Source: Cepaea nemoralis
Lineage: Eukaryota > Mollusca > Gastropoda > Stylommatophora > Helicidae
Assembly: GCA_014155875.1 (NCBI GenBank)
Contig: JACEFZ010022363.1
Coordinates: 32,501-96,500, forward strand
Direction: 5' to 3'
Length of the DNA: 64,000 nucleotides
Below the pieces are notes generated by a model. It saw only the letters and a program-made list of their open reading frames with translations. It was not told the origin of the DNA and made no database searches. Of the stretch, positions 1 through 11,336 are shown in pieces; position 1 is the stretch's first letter, and each line of letters starts with the position of its first letter. Both the position numbers and the translations under genes were made by a program.

Positions 1-2615
1 CTACTACTGCTACTACTGCTGCTACTGCTGCTACTGCTACTGCTGCTACTACTGCTACTACTGCTGCTACTACTGCTACTGCTGCTACTACTGCTACTAC
101 TACTGCTGCTACTGCTACTGCTGTTGTTGCTGCTACTACTGCTACTACTGCTGCTACTACTACTACTACTGCTGCTACTACTGCTACGACTGCTGCTACT
201 ACTGCTGATACTGCTGCTGCTGCTGCTACTGCTACTACTACTACTGCTACTACTGCTGCTACTGCTGCTACTGCTACTGCTGCTACTACTGCTACTACTG
301 CTGTTGTTGCTGCTACTACTGCTACTGCTGCTACTACTACTACTGCTACTACTGCTGCTACTGCTGCTACTGCTGCTACTGCTACTGCTGCTACTACTGC
401 TACTACTACTGCTGCTACTGCAACTGCTGTTGTTGCTGCTACTACTGCTACTGCTGCTACTACTACTACTACTGCTGCTACTACTGCTACGACTGCTGCT
501 ACTACTGCTGCTACTGCTGCTGCTGCTGCTACTGCTACTACTGCTGCTGCTACTACTGCTGCTACTGCTGCTGCTGCTGCTACTGCTACTACTGCTGCTA
601 CTGCTACTGCTGCTACTACTGCTACTACTGCTACTACTACTGCTACTACTGCTACTACTGCTACTACTGCTACTACTGCTACTACTGCTGCTACTGCTGC
701 TAACTGCTACTACTGCTACTCTGCTGCTACTACTGCTACTAACTGCTAGCTGACTACTACTGCTACTACTACTACTACTAGCTACTACTACTGCTACTAC
801 TGATACTGCTGCTACTGCTACTACTGACTGCTACTACTGCTACTGCTGTTGTTGCTGCTACTTACTGCTACTACTGCTACTACTGCTACTACTGCTACTA
901 CTACTGCTACTACTGCTACTACTGCTACTACTGCTACTACTGCTATACTGCTCTATCTACTGCTACTACTGCTGCTACTACTGCTACTAACTACTGCTAC
1001 TACTACTGCTACTAGCTGCTACTACTGCTACTACTGCTACTACTGCTACTGCTGTTGTTGCTGTTGTTGCTGCTACTACTGCTACTGCTGCTACTACTGC
1101 TACTACTGCTACTACTGCTACTACTACGCTGCTAACTACTGCTACTACTACTAGCTACTACTACTACTGCTACTACTACTGCTACTACTACTGCTACTAC
1201 TGCTACTACTGCTACTACTGCCTTTCTACTGCTACTGCTGTTTTTGCTTCTACTACTGCTACTAATTACTGCTACTACTGCTGCTACTAACTGCTACTAC
1301 TAAATGCTACTAAATGCTACTACTGCTACTACTGCTCTACTGCTACTACGCTAACTACTGCTGCTACGCTACTGCTGTTGTTAAATGGGCCCGCTGTTTT
1401 TTGCTGCTACTACTCTACTACTCTCTACTAAATACTGCTACTACTCTACTTTCTGAAAAAAAAAATTTTTCTGCTACTTTCTGCTTTTTCTGCTACTAAA
1501 TGCTCTACTACTGCTATACTTTACACTGGGTCTACTACTGCTACTACCCGCTACTACTGCTACTACTGCTACTACTGCTACTACTGCTACTACTGCTACT
1601 AAATGCTACTACTGGGTTTAAATACTGCTACTTTCTACTGCTACTACTCTACTGACTACTGCTTACTACTACTGCTACTACTACTCTCTACTACTGCTAC
1701 TACTTACCTGCTACTACTGCTACTAACTGCTAACCTACTGCGACTACTAGCTACGTACTGCTACTGCTGTTGTAGGCTGCTACTACTGCTAGACTTACTG
1801 CTTACTACTTGCTAACTAACTAGCTGCAACTAACTGCTTGCTACTGCTACTGCTGTTGTTACAATGACTGCTGCTGTTGTTGCTGATACATACTACTGCT
1901 ACTACTGCTACTACTGTTAAATTTTCTACTACTGCGACTACTACTGTCTACTACTGCTGCTACTGCCTGACTTGCTGTTGTTACTTGCTGCTGCTGTTGT
2001 TTGCTGCTTACTACTGCTACTACTACTTGCTACTGACTGCTACTAGCCTGTTGTTGCTGCTACTACTGCTACTACTACTGCTACTACTGCTACTACTACG
2101 ACTACTACTGCTACTACTACTGCTACTACTGCTACTACTGCACTACTGCTACTACTGCTACTACTGCTGCTACTGCTACTACTGCTACTACTGCTACTAC
2201 TGCTACTACTACTGCTACTACTGCTACTACTGCTACTACTACTGCTACTACTGCTACTACTACTACTACTACTGCTACTACTGCTGCTACTACTGCTACT
2301 ACTACTGCTACTACTGCTACTACTGCTACTACTGCTACTACTGCTACTACTGCTACTACTGCTACTGCTGTTGTTGCTGCTACTACTGCTACTACTGCTA
2401 CTACTGCTACTACTGCTGCTACTACTGCTACTACTACTGCTACTACTACTGCTACTACTGCTACTACTGCTACTACTGCTACTGCTGTTGTTGCTGCTAC
2501 TACTGCTACTACTACTGCTACTACTGCTGCTACTACTGCTACTACTACTGCTACTACTGCTACTACTGCTACTACTGCTACTACTGCTACTACTGCTACT
2601 GCTGTTGTTACTGCT
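1..2615. repeat. CTG/CTA trinucleotide composite array
   Basis: About 2.6 kb of interleaved ctg, cta and ctt triplets, often as 'ctactactgctg', with recurrent 'gctgttgttgct' blocks. It runs from the left window edge, so its true length is unknown. It reads as poly-Leu, poly-Ala/Thr or poly-Tyr/Cys in different frames, so the long open frames are artefacts of the triplet period. The block at 1370-1510 carries irregular homopolymers and frame breaks that look either decayed or like consensus error. Confidence 0.95.
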
Positions 2616-3299
2616 GCTGCTGCCCCACCCCCTTTCTCCTTCCTTGCACCACCCAACGCATTATAGGCCCTCCGCCAACTTATATCAAGTCATTTGCAGA
2701 CTTGTCCCTGATTGGTTGGATTTGCAGCTACAATGTTTCTACGGGATAAGATGAGCCAGATTCACGTCACCCCCTCCCCATTTTTCAGTTGCCATCTTAC
2801 GACATGCATGTGAGGTTAGGGTGTTACCTTACGGGCCCCGGCAACACACGGGCGGTAGAGATGGCAGTAGACGACAATCACAGTGAAATCTCATAGGTGC
2901 ATCATAAATCCTGCGTCGCTATTCTTGTCGCGAACCGCCGAAGTCTCCAGCTTCACGTCCACCTAACTGCACCGACACACACACTCGTGATACTAATGTA
3001 GATATTGAACAGACAGAGACGCCTGTGCCTCACTGGCTAGTTACGTGAATGCTTCCTCTTTTGTTCTCTCTCCCCCCCCCCCCCCCCACTTGGGGCTAAG
3101 CCCTGAACAGACTGACTTCAAGCCGTCATATCGTTGGCGTCCTGGCAGCGGCCTTATGCATGCACGAGTACTTGCTTGTGCCTTCTGTGAGTTTGTCTGT
3201 ACTGCTATCTGTTCCACTTTTCACATTGGACAGTGAGGGGAATTTTGTGTGATATTCACTGACGCAGGACAGAGCATTATGAGGGCGACCCCTTGCCGT
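2616..3299. other. no gene recognised; poly-C tract
   Basis: Mixed-composition sequence after the triplet array. I see no domain-bearing frame and no match to the dispersed families of the window. It contains a C-run at about 3070-3087. Confidence 0.5.
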
Positions 3300-3520
3300 G
3301 AAGTTGGAACCGCGATTAACGAGTAATATCTTTAACTATCCCATGCAGATTTTTCCATGTCTTTCGCATATTATTAATGTCTGTCTCTTCTTCTCTTGTC
3401 GATGTTTTTGTTGTTGTTGGGGTCTTCCTCTGTTTAATTTGCATTGTGGATGTCAGACAAAGACATGTCTAGTTATACTACTCTCAGGTGTTCTCAGTGT
3501 GTGTCGCATTCAGCGCCTGT
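3300..3520 (-). pseudogene. probable LINE reverse-transcriptase C-terminal relic
   Basis: Read on the minus strand, a broken frame gives a tail resembling 'KRKRGRP..TW.R..E.D...M..TW', the basic strip that closes many non-LTR retrotransposon polyproteins. Frames are interrupted and no catalytic RT motif is present. The related plus-strand tail at 29180-29425 supports the call. It could be chance similarity. Confidence 0.35.
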
Positions 3521-3634
3521 CTACTCTTCACCTCGTGATTCACTGGCATGTGTCTAGTTTTCTCTATGAGCTCCGCGTTGGTAATTCAGTCAAAACTTTG
3601 TAGTCCTTCTACTTAGTGCAGGCACTAATTAAGG

Positions 3635-3850
3635 TTTTCATTAGAAAACAGCAAAGGAAATTGTTTGGACACATAACTAGGCTACCGACTGGCAGTATAC
3701 CACAACAAGCAATGATGTACAGACCAAACGCTACAAGAAGAAGAGGCCTGCCACGTAAACGATGAACAGAATGAATAATAGAGTCCATGGGAATCCCGAT
3801 ATATGAAGCCCTTAAACGGGTACTCTTCCCCGCTGTTTATGCTTCACCTC
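3635..3850 (+). pseudogene. LINE reverse-transcriptase C-terminal relic
   Basis: The plus-strand frame gives 'RKLFGHITRLPTGS' followed by 'RRRGLPRKR', then a stop. This is the thumb/C-terminal signature (FGH..R, then a basic GRPRKR strip) of non-LTR retrotransposon RT proteins. The RT core is absent, as expected for a heavily 5'-truncated insertion. The host element clade cannot be told from this piece. Confidence 0.6.
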
Positions 3851-3899
3851 GATGCTGTAAGGTACAAGAGGAACATGATGAGATGATGATGGCGACCAA

Positions 3900-4334
3900 T
3901 TAAGAAATTTTTGTAGTTTATTTGTAAGTGTTTTACTCACTATCCATGTTTCTTTTGACTTACTTACATTTCATAGCGCTGTAAAACCTCCTCTCGCTTT
4001 TAGTTACAGATATTAAGTAGCAGGCGTTAGCCAGTATTCCGGTAATGACTTGGTGACTCCTGGCTTAGAACCGGGTTATACTAACCCCTCACTTCACACA
4101 AACCCCCGTGATATGTCTATTAAAACCGACTGTTGCATGAAAGCAGTACATGAATAACAACACATCCAACTGCTTGTAGTCATGCAGTCTGTGTTGACTT
4201 GTTCAGACGTTGCTTGACATCCTGAAGTGGTCTGTCCATGTACCTTTAGCACACCTTGTTTACTTTTATTTTGGAACGCATAGTTGATGTGTGACAGAGA
4301 GTGGTTGAAAGTGCTGAAAGTACGACACAGTCTT
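3900..4334. other. nothing recognised
   Basis: Unremarkable A/T-leaning sequence with stops in all frames and no match to the dispersed families in the window. Confidence 0.5.
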
Positions 4335-4392
4335 GCGTGCCCAATTCGTGGCCGTTTGAAAATATAGCTTGATCGTTCGTTCGTTCATGTTT
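4335..4392 (+). mobile_element. repeat G 3' tail fragment
   Basis: Contains 'gcccaattcgtggccgtttg' followed by 'aaaatatagcttgatcgttc', matching tails at 11600, 31815, 34240 (minus) and 56104 (minus). Only the 3' terminal segment of this dispersed repeat is visible. Its promoter and origin are unknown. Confidence 0.5.
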
Positions 4393-4440
4393 TTATTCCT
4401 AGAGTCCCCCAAAAAAATTACATGTCCGTTCCTACGATTT

Positions 4441-4508
4441 AAAGTTAGTCAACATGAAATCAAAGCTAGTCGACATGAAATCAAAGTTACGTTAGTCGAC
4501 ATGAAATT
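4441..4508. repeat. short tandem repeat, about 22 bp x3
   Basis: Three copies of 'agtcgacatgaaatcaaag'-like units follow one another with small length differences. Confidence 0.75.
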
Positions 4509-4509
4509 G

Positions 4510-5030
4510 TGATTGTGTGCTGGTAATGTTCGCCGTCTACTTCTCGTGTTTTGGTGATTCATTCATTGCATCATCATCATATCACATCGAACATAAGCGC
4601 TCGGATCCTCTCCTCGGTACCGACCTACGACACCAATTCTGTCTTGGTGGTTCTTCTTCTTTGGCTCCCTGCATGGCGCTCTTGGCTATCTTCACCCCAA
4701 AGGACTTGATTGATGTTCTTGCAGTTTGGTTAAAGTTTCAGAATCACATGATTCATTTTGCTTCTTCAGGATGTCAGACTGTTCCATAGCTTGTGCGTTC
4801 CCCGCTTGAGGCAAGCCCGCAGACCTCTCTGCTCGTCCGTTTCCCACTGGAGCCAATCCCGCAAACCTATCCGCTCGTTCGATTCTTCCGCTCGTTCGAT
4901 TCTTCTTGCCCTGTCACAAAAATGACACATATTAGTCAGTCTTGACCACCACAGAGATTCAAGCCATTGCTTTATGTTCCTGCCCATTCCAATGAAGAAC
5001 ATGTTGCAAATATCTGGGCACATGGATAAC
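4510..5030. other. nothing recognised
   Basis: Small open frames occur on both strands but show no recognisable domain. A locally duplicated 'cgctcgttcgattctt' motif sits at about 4880-4905. Confidence 0.45.
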
Positions 5031-5031
5031 A

Positions 5032-5520
5032 TTGGATGGAAGATTCATCACAGAGATAAAGAACAGAATGCGCCAAGGAAACACTGCATTATATCAAATG
5101 AAGGACATCTTATGCAATAAGTCCGCGGCATTGGAAGTTAGAAAAGGAGTTCTTGCAGGTTATATAGAACCAGTTTTAACATATGGAGGCGAATCCTGGA
5201 CAATTAGTAGTAAACAAGCGAAAAAATTCATGAAAGCCTTGGAGATGAGAAAGAGTAGTCCTGACATTTTGAGGAAGGCAACTTATCACAAACATCACAA
5301 GGAGACATTCATAATTTTCTGGGGCCACATTATGAGAAGACAAAAACTGGAATATGTTGTGACAGCAGGAAAGATTTGTTGAAAGAGAGAGAGAGAGGAA
5401 ATTCTTGAGTCTAGAGTCATGGCACGGAAGGGAGTCAGCACATGAATTGATCCATGCTGTCGGGAATCGCAATTTATGGAGAAGCATGATCACCCACGCC
5501 TGCCGGCAAGGCACTTGAAG
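5032..5520 (+). pseudogene. LINE reverse-transcriptase 3' relic
   Basis: The first 116 codons read 'GRFITEIKNRMRQGN..LYQMK', 'GYIEPVLTYGGESWTIS' and 'FWGHIMRRQKLEYVVTAGK'. These are the conserved blocks downstream of the RT catalytic core in endonuclease-RT LINEs. After a purine-rich frameshift the expected tail appears in another frame, with 'ELIHAVGNRNLWRSMITHA' seen near 5445-5515 around frame breaks. The YADD catalytic region is missing, so this is a dead 5'-truncated copy. The same tail occurs at 9375, 33009, 61345 and 61740 on the minus strand. Confidence 0.85.
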
Positions 5521-5894
5521 GTGATGATCTGGAACACTCAGTACCTCAGCGTTGCTTTCTTCATTGTCCACGATATTCTCAACACCATTCTGAAAAACCC
5601 CATATCGACTGCCTGCCAATTTCTTCACCATTTCATTACTCATTGTTTCGCTTCCAATCCACACAAGCACATGATAAATGTGTGTGCCCCTAGCCTGCAG
5701 CTTGTATATTGTCCAGTACGTGATCTCATTTACACTGCTCCCCCATGTTTCTATGGGTGGCGATCAATTCCCGTGAGTGGTTTCTCGGTAATTGATATTT
5801 CGGTGTAATAGAGAAAGGAGAGGAGAAAGATGTGAAAGATGTCGCGGGTCGGAGGAGAAGACAGAATGTAAACATAAATCATCAAGTGCCCTGC

Positions 5895-6205
5895 CAGCTG
5901 GCGTAAGCTTTCATGTCTCTCCACAGATCTCGGTCTTTGTTTTTCTGGATCAATTCTGCTGATGAGTATTCCTCCATGCCACCGTCTCAATCCATCCAGC
6001 ATCATTTCTCTTGGTCTGCCTCTACCTCTCTTCCCCTCGATCTTTCCAGTCGCCACGATGGTTCCAATTGCCTCTCTTCTCATCACATGACCAAAGAAAT
6101 CTGTTTGTCTCTTTCTTATTGTTGTATATAATGTTCTATTTCATTAGTATTTTTCATGAAATCATTGTTAGTTACTCTGGCAGTCCAAGCAATTCGCAAC
6201 ATTCG
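5895..6205 (-). pseudogene. LINE reverse-transcriptase C-terminal relic
   Basis: The minus strand encodes 'MMRREAIGTIVATGKIEG', then 'KRGRGRPREMMLDGLRRWHG', then a 'DPEKQRPRSVERHESLRQLAG' type end. This is the FGHVMRR/GRPR tail of endonuclease-RT LINEs. The upstream (right) side extends as decayed homology to about 6205 and matches the copy at 34525-34880. It lies opposite in orientation to the relic at 5032. Confidence 0.8.
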
Positions 6206-6299
6206 TCTTAAGACATAAATATTACAAATAAAGAGAAGGGCCAGATGAAGTAAAAACAAGAAATATCGTCACGATGACTTATTTCATACATATTTCCTT

Positions 6300-6440
6300 A
6301 GCACATAGATATCATCATAAGTGGCTCAATCTCCTCCCAAATATCACTCAAGGATATTCTTAGCCCTTTGCAAGAACTCCGTAGCACCTGCGAGCTTTTA
6401 CATGTGTGTATAGTAGAATCACACACGCCGTTAACGTTGA
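6300..6440. repeat. dispersed repeat fragment (SINE-H-like tail)
   Basis: The segment 'gaactccgtagcacctgcga' and the following 'gtgtgtatagtagaatcaca' recur at 19290-19330 (first part) and 24095-24160 (both parts). The family is defined only by this internal comparison, and its ends are unclear. Confidence 0.4.
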
Positions 6441-6549
6441 CAATGGTGAAGATGGCGCCTGGGCAGCGGCAGCAGCAGCAGCAGCCAGTTCTGCCTGATC
6501 GTTTCAATTTCCGACAACTACGTGGGGTTTTAGCATCGCAACGTGCGCA

Positions 6550-6770
6550 CTGTCTGTCGGCTCTGTGGCAAAGGGGATATCAATGCAATCCGGAACACAA
6601 CTGCGAGCGATTATGAAGCAGACCGCCTTGCGTTGGTTTCCATATAATGGTATGAGTGCCGGTTGTTCAGAAAGCTATTGCAAACTACTGAATGTAAAAC
6701 TTGTCTGGAATCACAAACAGCCAATAAATGCTGGGGTTGACTGCTATGTTCTGTAAATGATATGCAACTA
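6550..6770 (+). mobile_element. SINE-A copy
   Basis: Carries the family body 'gttcagaaagc..ttgcaaactactgaa' and ends near 'gatatgcaactaac'. The tRNA-like head is degraded ('gtggcaaagggga'). Eight other copies occur in the window (10282, 18789, 22035, 31120, 32768, 46262, 51705 and 51985). Confidence 0.75.
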
Positions 6771-6837
6771 ACCTTTTTTAACGTGCCCATAGATCGTCCG
6801 AGTTGTTGGCCGTTTAAACAAATGGTTTAAAATGCAA

Positions 6838-7050
6838 GAGAATCGACTTCATTGCACCGGGTTTTATCCCAGATAGCACGGTCTCTTTCTGCAACGCGGC
6901 CTGCCGTGAACGTCGCACAAAGCACGAACTTCCTAGCTGCAGCGACCACCCTTAGGAGTCTCCGAGTAAACCGAATGACGTGGCCCGGAATCGAAGCCAC
7001 AACCTTCGGAGCGCGGGGCGGCAGTGTGACCACTTGGCCACGGAGACTCG
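6838..7050 (-). mobile_element. SINE-B copy, near full length
   Basis: Read on the minus strand it starts 'gagtctccgtggccaagtgg' (box A-like), then 'gtggcttcgattccgggcc' (box B-like), and ends 'gtgcaatgaagtcgattctc'. It matches the target-duplication-bounded reference copy at 49007-49255. This architecture indicates a tRNA-derived, polymerase III-transcribed retroposon. Confidence 0.85.
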
Positions 7051-7519
7051 GCTGGCCCTTGTCCAAGTAGGCTTGACCACCCATCGACACCACTACCCCA
7101 TGATCATGGTTGGGGTTGGGGAGGGAAGCGTATTCAGTGACTACGTTGAAGCACTACTTAGCAAAGTCCCCCTTGATTGTTGTAGGACGAAGGACTATGA
7201 TTTTTTCCGTGTGAAGGTCTGCAAGTTACAGCAGATAGTGAAAGGAGTATTTTATGCATGTTCTTATTTTGTAAAAACCCAACAGTCTACATCAAGAGAC
7301 GAACCTGGTCTGTCTGGGTTAGAGGGCCATGCCGTAAATCCCACATCTACTTGACCCAGTACGTTTGAGTGGCAGTAGGGCCGACGGCAACAGCTTCAGT
7401 TCCCTTGTCATCGCAGATATAGGGTATGCATTTGCAGTACTGGTCTAGCGCACAAGCCTTCCTTCTCTGTCTCTCTTGTCTTTCTGTATCTTTCTTGTCT
7501 CTTTTTGCCTCTCGTGCGG

Positions 7520-7520
7520 C

Positions 7521-7600
<80 letters not shown>

Positions 7601-7621
7601 GCGCACACACACACACACATC

Positions 7622-7667
<46 letters not shown>
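7520..7667. repeat. (GA)n followed by (CA)n compound microsatellite
   Basis: About 80 bp of ga repeats with single-base slips runs into about 65 bp of ca repeats broken by 'tctatat'. Overlapping open frames here are low-complexity artefacts. Confidence 0.95.
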
Positions 7668-7669
<2 letters not shown>

Positions 7670-7730
7670 TGCGTGTATTTATTTGTAAGTCTCGGTCATT
7701 CATACTTAAGGCGTTGAGCTATTTCACGTG

Positions 7731-8094
7731 ATGCGTCGATATGTAAGAGTTGAATGTTCCAACATATCCAACATCAATGATACGTTTCTAGGTAACCCAG
7801 TAATCGCGTTCATCACTAAATTTATTCAGGCTTAACTAAGCGTGACAGTCACTTGCTTTCGGGGTCCAAGGACACCGGAAACAGGAAATAACGTCGCGTC
7901 CATTGTCACTATCTGCTTTAATTTGTAGACCTTCGCATTGAATCATTCCTTGTCCTTTGTCCTCCTATAAAAAAGGGTGACTTCGCTAAATAGTGGTTTC
8001 AAAATAGCCACTGAATGGACGAAAGTTCTCGTTAAATTATGTGTCCCCGGATTTACTTGCGGGATGTACTATTTTATGCACTAATATCATTATG
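7731..8094. other. nothing recognised
   Basis: Unique-looking sequence with no domain-bearing frame and no match to the dispersed families. Confidence 0.45.
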
Positions 8095-8680
8095 TTCTTG
8101 CCGATTATAACTTCAGGTGAAAGATGCACGGCAGGGATTAAGAGCAGAATAGGGTAAGCCAAAGCTGCATTTCAGAAAATTAAATGTTTATCTTATGCAA
8201 TAAATCACTGTAATTGAATGCCAGAGAGAAAGTAAGGAGGAAATGTTATATGGAACGAACCTGTTCTGCTGCGTGACGATGAATCTGTGAATGTCATCGT
8301 ATAACTGACTAAGAAATCCAGTAAGCTGAGACATGGTTTCTGGGATGAATGGTGCGAATAATATGTATGACCGTAGTAACTAAAACGATTACATGGTACA
8401 GGCTAATGAAAGTAGAACTTTAAACACACTTAGATAATGAGACAAACTGTGTTATTTGGTCATGCCATGAAACTTGGAAGCAGCACATATGTGGTTTCTG
8501 AGACGAATGATGCGAATTCCTTAGACTGCCAGAGTAACACACAACGATTGCCTGAAAGAGGCTAATGAAACTTGAACATTATATACAACAATAAGAAAGA
8601 GACAAACAGCTTTCATTGGTCATGTGATGAGAAGAGATGCATTGGAACACCAAAGAACGAGATCTGTCTAGAGACATCAG
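8095..8680 (+). pseudogene. LINE reverse-transcriptase relic with internal duplication
   Basis: Broken plus-strand frames give 'ITSGERCTAGIKSRIG' and 'AKAAFQKIK' (the YLG..ITSDGRC block of endonuclease-RT LINEs), then two tandem copies (starting about 8334 and 8492, offset 158 bp) of the downstream module. The second copy reads approximately 'WFLRRMMRIP', 'RKRQTAF' and 'GHVMRRDALE'. Stops and indels show the copy is dead. Confidence 0.75.
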
Positions 8681-9089
8681 CGACTACGCCAGCTGGCAGG
8701 GCACTTCGATCATCATGATCATCATCATCACGAGCTTGGCATTTGAGCAAATCATGACCACAAAAAAGATTATCGGTAGAAGAGGTAGTCAAACCGAGAG
8801 AAATGATACTGGTTGGTGAAAGACCATGACATGGAGGAATACCACCAGTAGAATTGATCTTGAAATCCAAGGACCGAGCTCGTTCAGAAAGCGATGGCAA
8901 AATACTCAAATCAAAACTGCATTGAATACCACACCAAAAAAAAAGTTTATTGCGACCGTCCTGTAAACGAACATCGACAAACTTTACAAATTCCATTATG
9001 GTTATGGTGAGTAATCTCATCGCTGGGAGGGGTGTTGGTGCATGAGAAGGCAGACGTAGGTCGGGGCCCTTTGGAATCGTGTGTCTTGT

Positions 9090-9340
9090 GCGGAAGAACA
9101 GATAGATCATAGCGGTCTGGAGAGAATGGTGCTCCAGGGAGTGACCAGAGGATCTGGCCGACACTCAGAACTCAGAGGACAGGCCAGACAGACACATAAT
9201 CAAACTGTAGCTGGTACCATTAGTGTTGGGACTTTTTGGCAGCCCTTGAAGGTAACGAAGCACGTATGGTGTCGGTTCTTGATTCAGCTCAACTCAACTG
9301 GTATCCATACAGACGATCAGATCACACACAACTTTTAAAT
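9090..9340 (+). pseudogene. RNase H-type LINE 3'-terminal relic
   Basis: An 85-codon frame begins near 9081 and reads 'GLERMVLQGVTRGSGRHSEL' and 'NQTVAGTISVGTFW'. The same peptide pattern occurs downstream of an RNase H motif at 49505-50030 and at 48958-49445. I therefore assign it to the C-terminus of the same RNase H-bearing non-LTR element. No catalytic domain is retained here. Confidence 0.6.
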
Positions 9341-9374
9341 AAAGGGATCTTCAACCCACATCACTCACTCACTC

Positions 9375-9725
9375 ATCACTATGTGCCATGTAGATAAGCG
9401 TGGGCAGTCATGTTTCACCATCTCACACGATCACCAGAGTCGTGGATCAGCTCCATGTTTTTGTCGTGACCATACCACGCGATCAAGCCATCCAGATATT
9501 TATTTTTCTGTCTTCCTCTTGTTCTTTTCCCCTCAATCATGCTAGTTATCACCAGGTTCTCTCATTTATTTCTTCTCATAACGTGTCCAAAAAGTGTGAC
9601 TGTCTACGTCTAATTTCTCTAATCAGTTTACCGCTTTCATTTGACTCTCGTGGGTCTTGCTTATTGGTTTTTCCATTGTATTCTTTGCATTTACCTCAGA
9701 AACTACATTTCTACTGCCATTAGAT
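9375..9725 (-). pseudogene. LINE reverse-transcriptase 3' relic
   Basis: The minus-strand sequence is closely collinear with the better-preserved relic at 33009-33656. It includes the block equivalent to 'RRRQSKFFGHVMRRN' and the terminal segment equivalent to 'RIMTAHAFRHGT', with frame breaks. It is a 5'-truncated copy lacking the RT core. Confidence 0.75.
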
Positions 9726-9729
9726 GGAG

Positions 9730-10281
9730 CTTGAGGCTAGTGCGATAGCCTTAATATCCCATGATGGTATGAGACCTGGTTCGACTGCCTGTTTTCCCTG
9801 TACTTCTTAACTACAATATCTAGTATTTGTATCACTGCTGAGTTGTTTGCTCGTAGTAAAGATGGCAATAAACCCGTCATATCTGGTGTTCCGTCGCCCC
9901 GCAATCTCTTTGTGACCGAATATGCATTCGTTCATTATGCACCTTCGTACATAATACGATTCACATTAAGATAACACTGTTTCCCCAGCACCTTATAATG
10001 TTGTACCTGTTTAGGAAATCTACTCTTTACAAGTGGCAGTGTAGCATGGAGAGAGATTTCATTGACGCTCTGTGTGTATTGACGTTTTGTTTTATTGCAT
10101 TGTTTGAAAAGTCCAGGTTTCGTATGCATGTATTACCGATCGGTTACATATCATCGTCATCATCATCATGAGGAAATACCTTTGCAGGGCGTCGCTGTCG
10201 TCACAGCGCAATGAATTCGACTTTATTGCCTCCACTCCCGTTTGTTAAAAATACATCTAGAAGACACATTTTTTAAATTTA
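9730..10281. other. nothing recognised
   Basis: No domain-bearing frame. A short 'atcatcgtcatcatcatcat' run sits at about 10149-10168. Confidence 0.45.
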
Positions 10282-10525
10282 AAGTTGCATATCCCTTACA
10301 GGACGTTGCAGTCAACACCAGCATTTTCAGCTGCTGTTGATGTTCTTGGCAAGATTACGCTCAGTAGTTTGCTATTGCTTTCTGAGCGACCGGCTCTCAT
10401 ACCCCGTAAGTAAGCAATGCGACGTGATCCGCAGCCAAATCTCGCGCAGCTGTGTTCCTCGCGTGGATATACGGGATTACGGAGATAGTCGTTAACCTCT
10501 TCGCCATAGAGACCGGCTATTACAG
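10282..10525 (-). mobile_element. SINE-A copy, near full length
   Basis: The minus strand reads a tRNA-like head with 'ttaacgactatctccgtaat', then 'ctgagcgtaatcttgccaag', and ends 'gtaagggatatgcaac'. It is closest to the copies at 22035 and 31120. Confidence 0.85.
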
Positions 10526-10529
10526 AAAT

Positions 10530-10660
10530 GAATAATACTGAGAGGACACGGAGGGAACTGCAGGGGATAGCAAGACAAAGAACGGATTAGCGGGGTTTGG
10601 TTGAGGGCCTGTGTCCCAGATGGGGAGAAAGGAGAGAAGAGGACCCCTTTCTAGGCCCTT
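10530..10660 (+). pseudogene. possible LINE ORF C-terminal relic
   Basis: The frame gives 'RRELQGIARQRTD' then, after a stop, 'RGLVEGLCPRWGERREEDP'. This resembles the 'DR..W..LV.GLC..RG..D' ending found in some endonuclease-RT LINEs. The evidence is only the short peptide pattern. Confidence 0.4.
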
Positions 10661-10858
10661 AACCTTAACTCAAGTTACTATGACACGTGGTGTGGCCAAC
10701 GTGTCTGATCCCTAGACACCGATGCTGTCTAGGAGGCAGTCTCCTGAGATATTCGGGTCTGGTGGGGATGTCATTAGTTGTCTCCTTCTAGGTCCACGTA
10801 TTCTGAGATGTGCCAGTCTGTGTAGATTTACGTCTGCCGTCCTGCCGTTGGTGTAGAT

Positions 10859-11244
10859 CAGTGGTTCTCAACCTTTTTTGTCCCCCCCCCCCTTCACCAT
10901 ATTTTCAGAACGTCATTCCCCCCTTCCGTATTTCCTACCTAAACCCCCCCCCCTCCCCCCCCGCTCCTACACAGTATAGTAATAATGGAAGCACATACTA
11001 AAACAAGTCTGGACTTCCACATAAAATGTGATTTGTGGGTCTACTTACTTTATAAAATGAATTTTAGAAGGGTGAGACGTACAGAACCGTAAAGTATGAA
11101 GGAAAAAACAATATCAAGTAATCAGTTCTTGTATTAACGCGAGCTTGAAATAATCTTCATCCCCCCCCCCCCCCCCATGGAAACCCTAAAATTCCCCCCT
11201 GGTGGGGGGGGGGGGGAGAATTCCCCACCGGTTGAGAACCACTG
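10859..11244. mobile_element. hAT-type MITE with 8-bp TSD
   Basis: Terminal inverted repeats are perfect: 'cagtggttctcaacc' at 10859-10873 and its reverse complement 'ggttgagaaccactg' at 11230-11244. The element is flanked by an identical 8-bp duplication 'gtgtagat' (10851-10858 and 11245-11252). An 8-bp duplication with CAG-starting termini is diagnostic of the hAT superfamily. The 386-bp length and lack of a transposase frame make it non-autonomous. It contains C-runs at about 10880 and 11161 and a G-run near 11206. Confidence 0.93.
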
Positions 11245-11305
11245 GTGTAGATAGTTCCCTCCCGACCTGCTCCGAAGCACTATGTCACCGGGATCTTGCT
11301 GTGGA

Positions 11306-11307
<2 letters not shown>

Positions 11308-11336
<29 letters not shown>

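Noticed and set aside
124..753. 209-codon poly-Leu open frame
   Set aside because: It is a triplet-repeat artefact. All frames of the CTG/CTA array are nearly stop-free.
8613..9164. 183-codon minus-strand frame
   Set aside because: It lies opposite LINE relics and non-coding sequence. No domain is recognisable, so it is likely a chance frame.
10810..11001. 63-codon Pro-rich frame
   Set aside because: It spans the hAT MITE terminus and its C-runs; not a gene.
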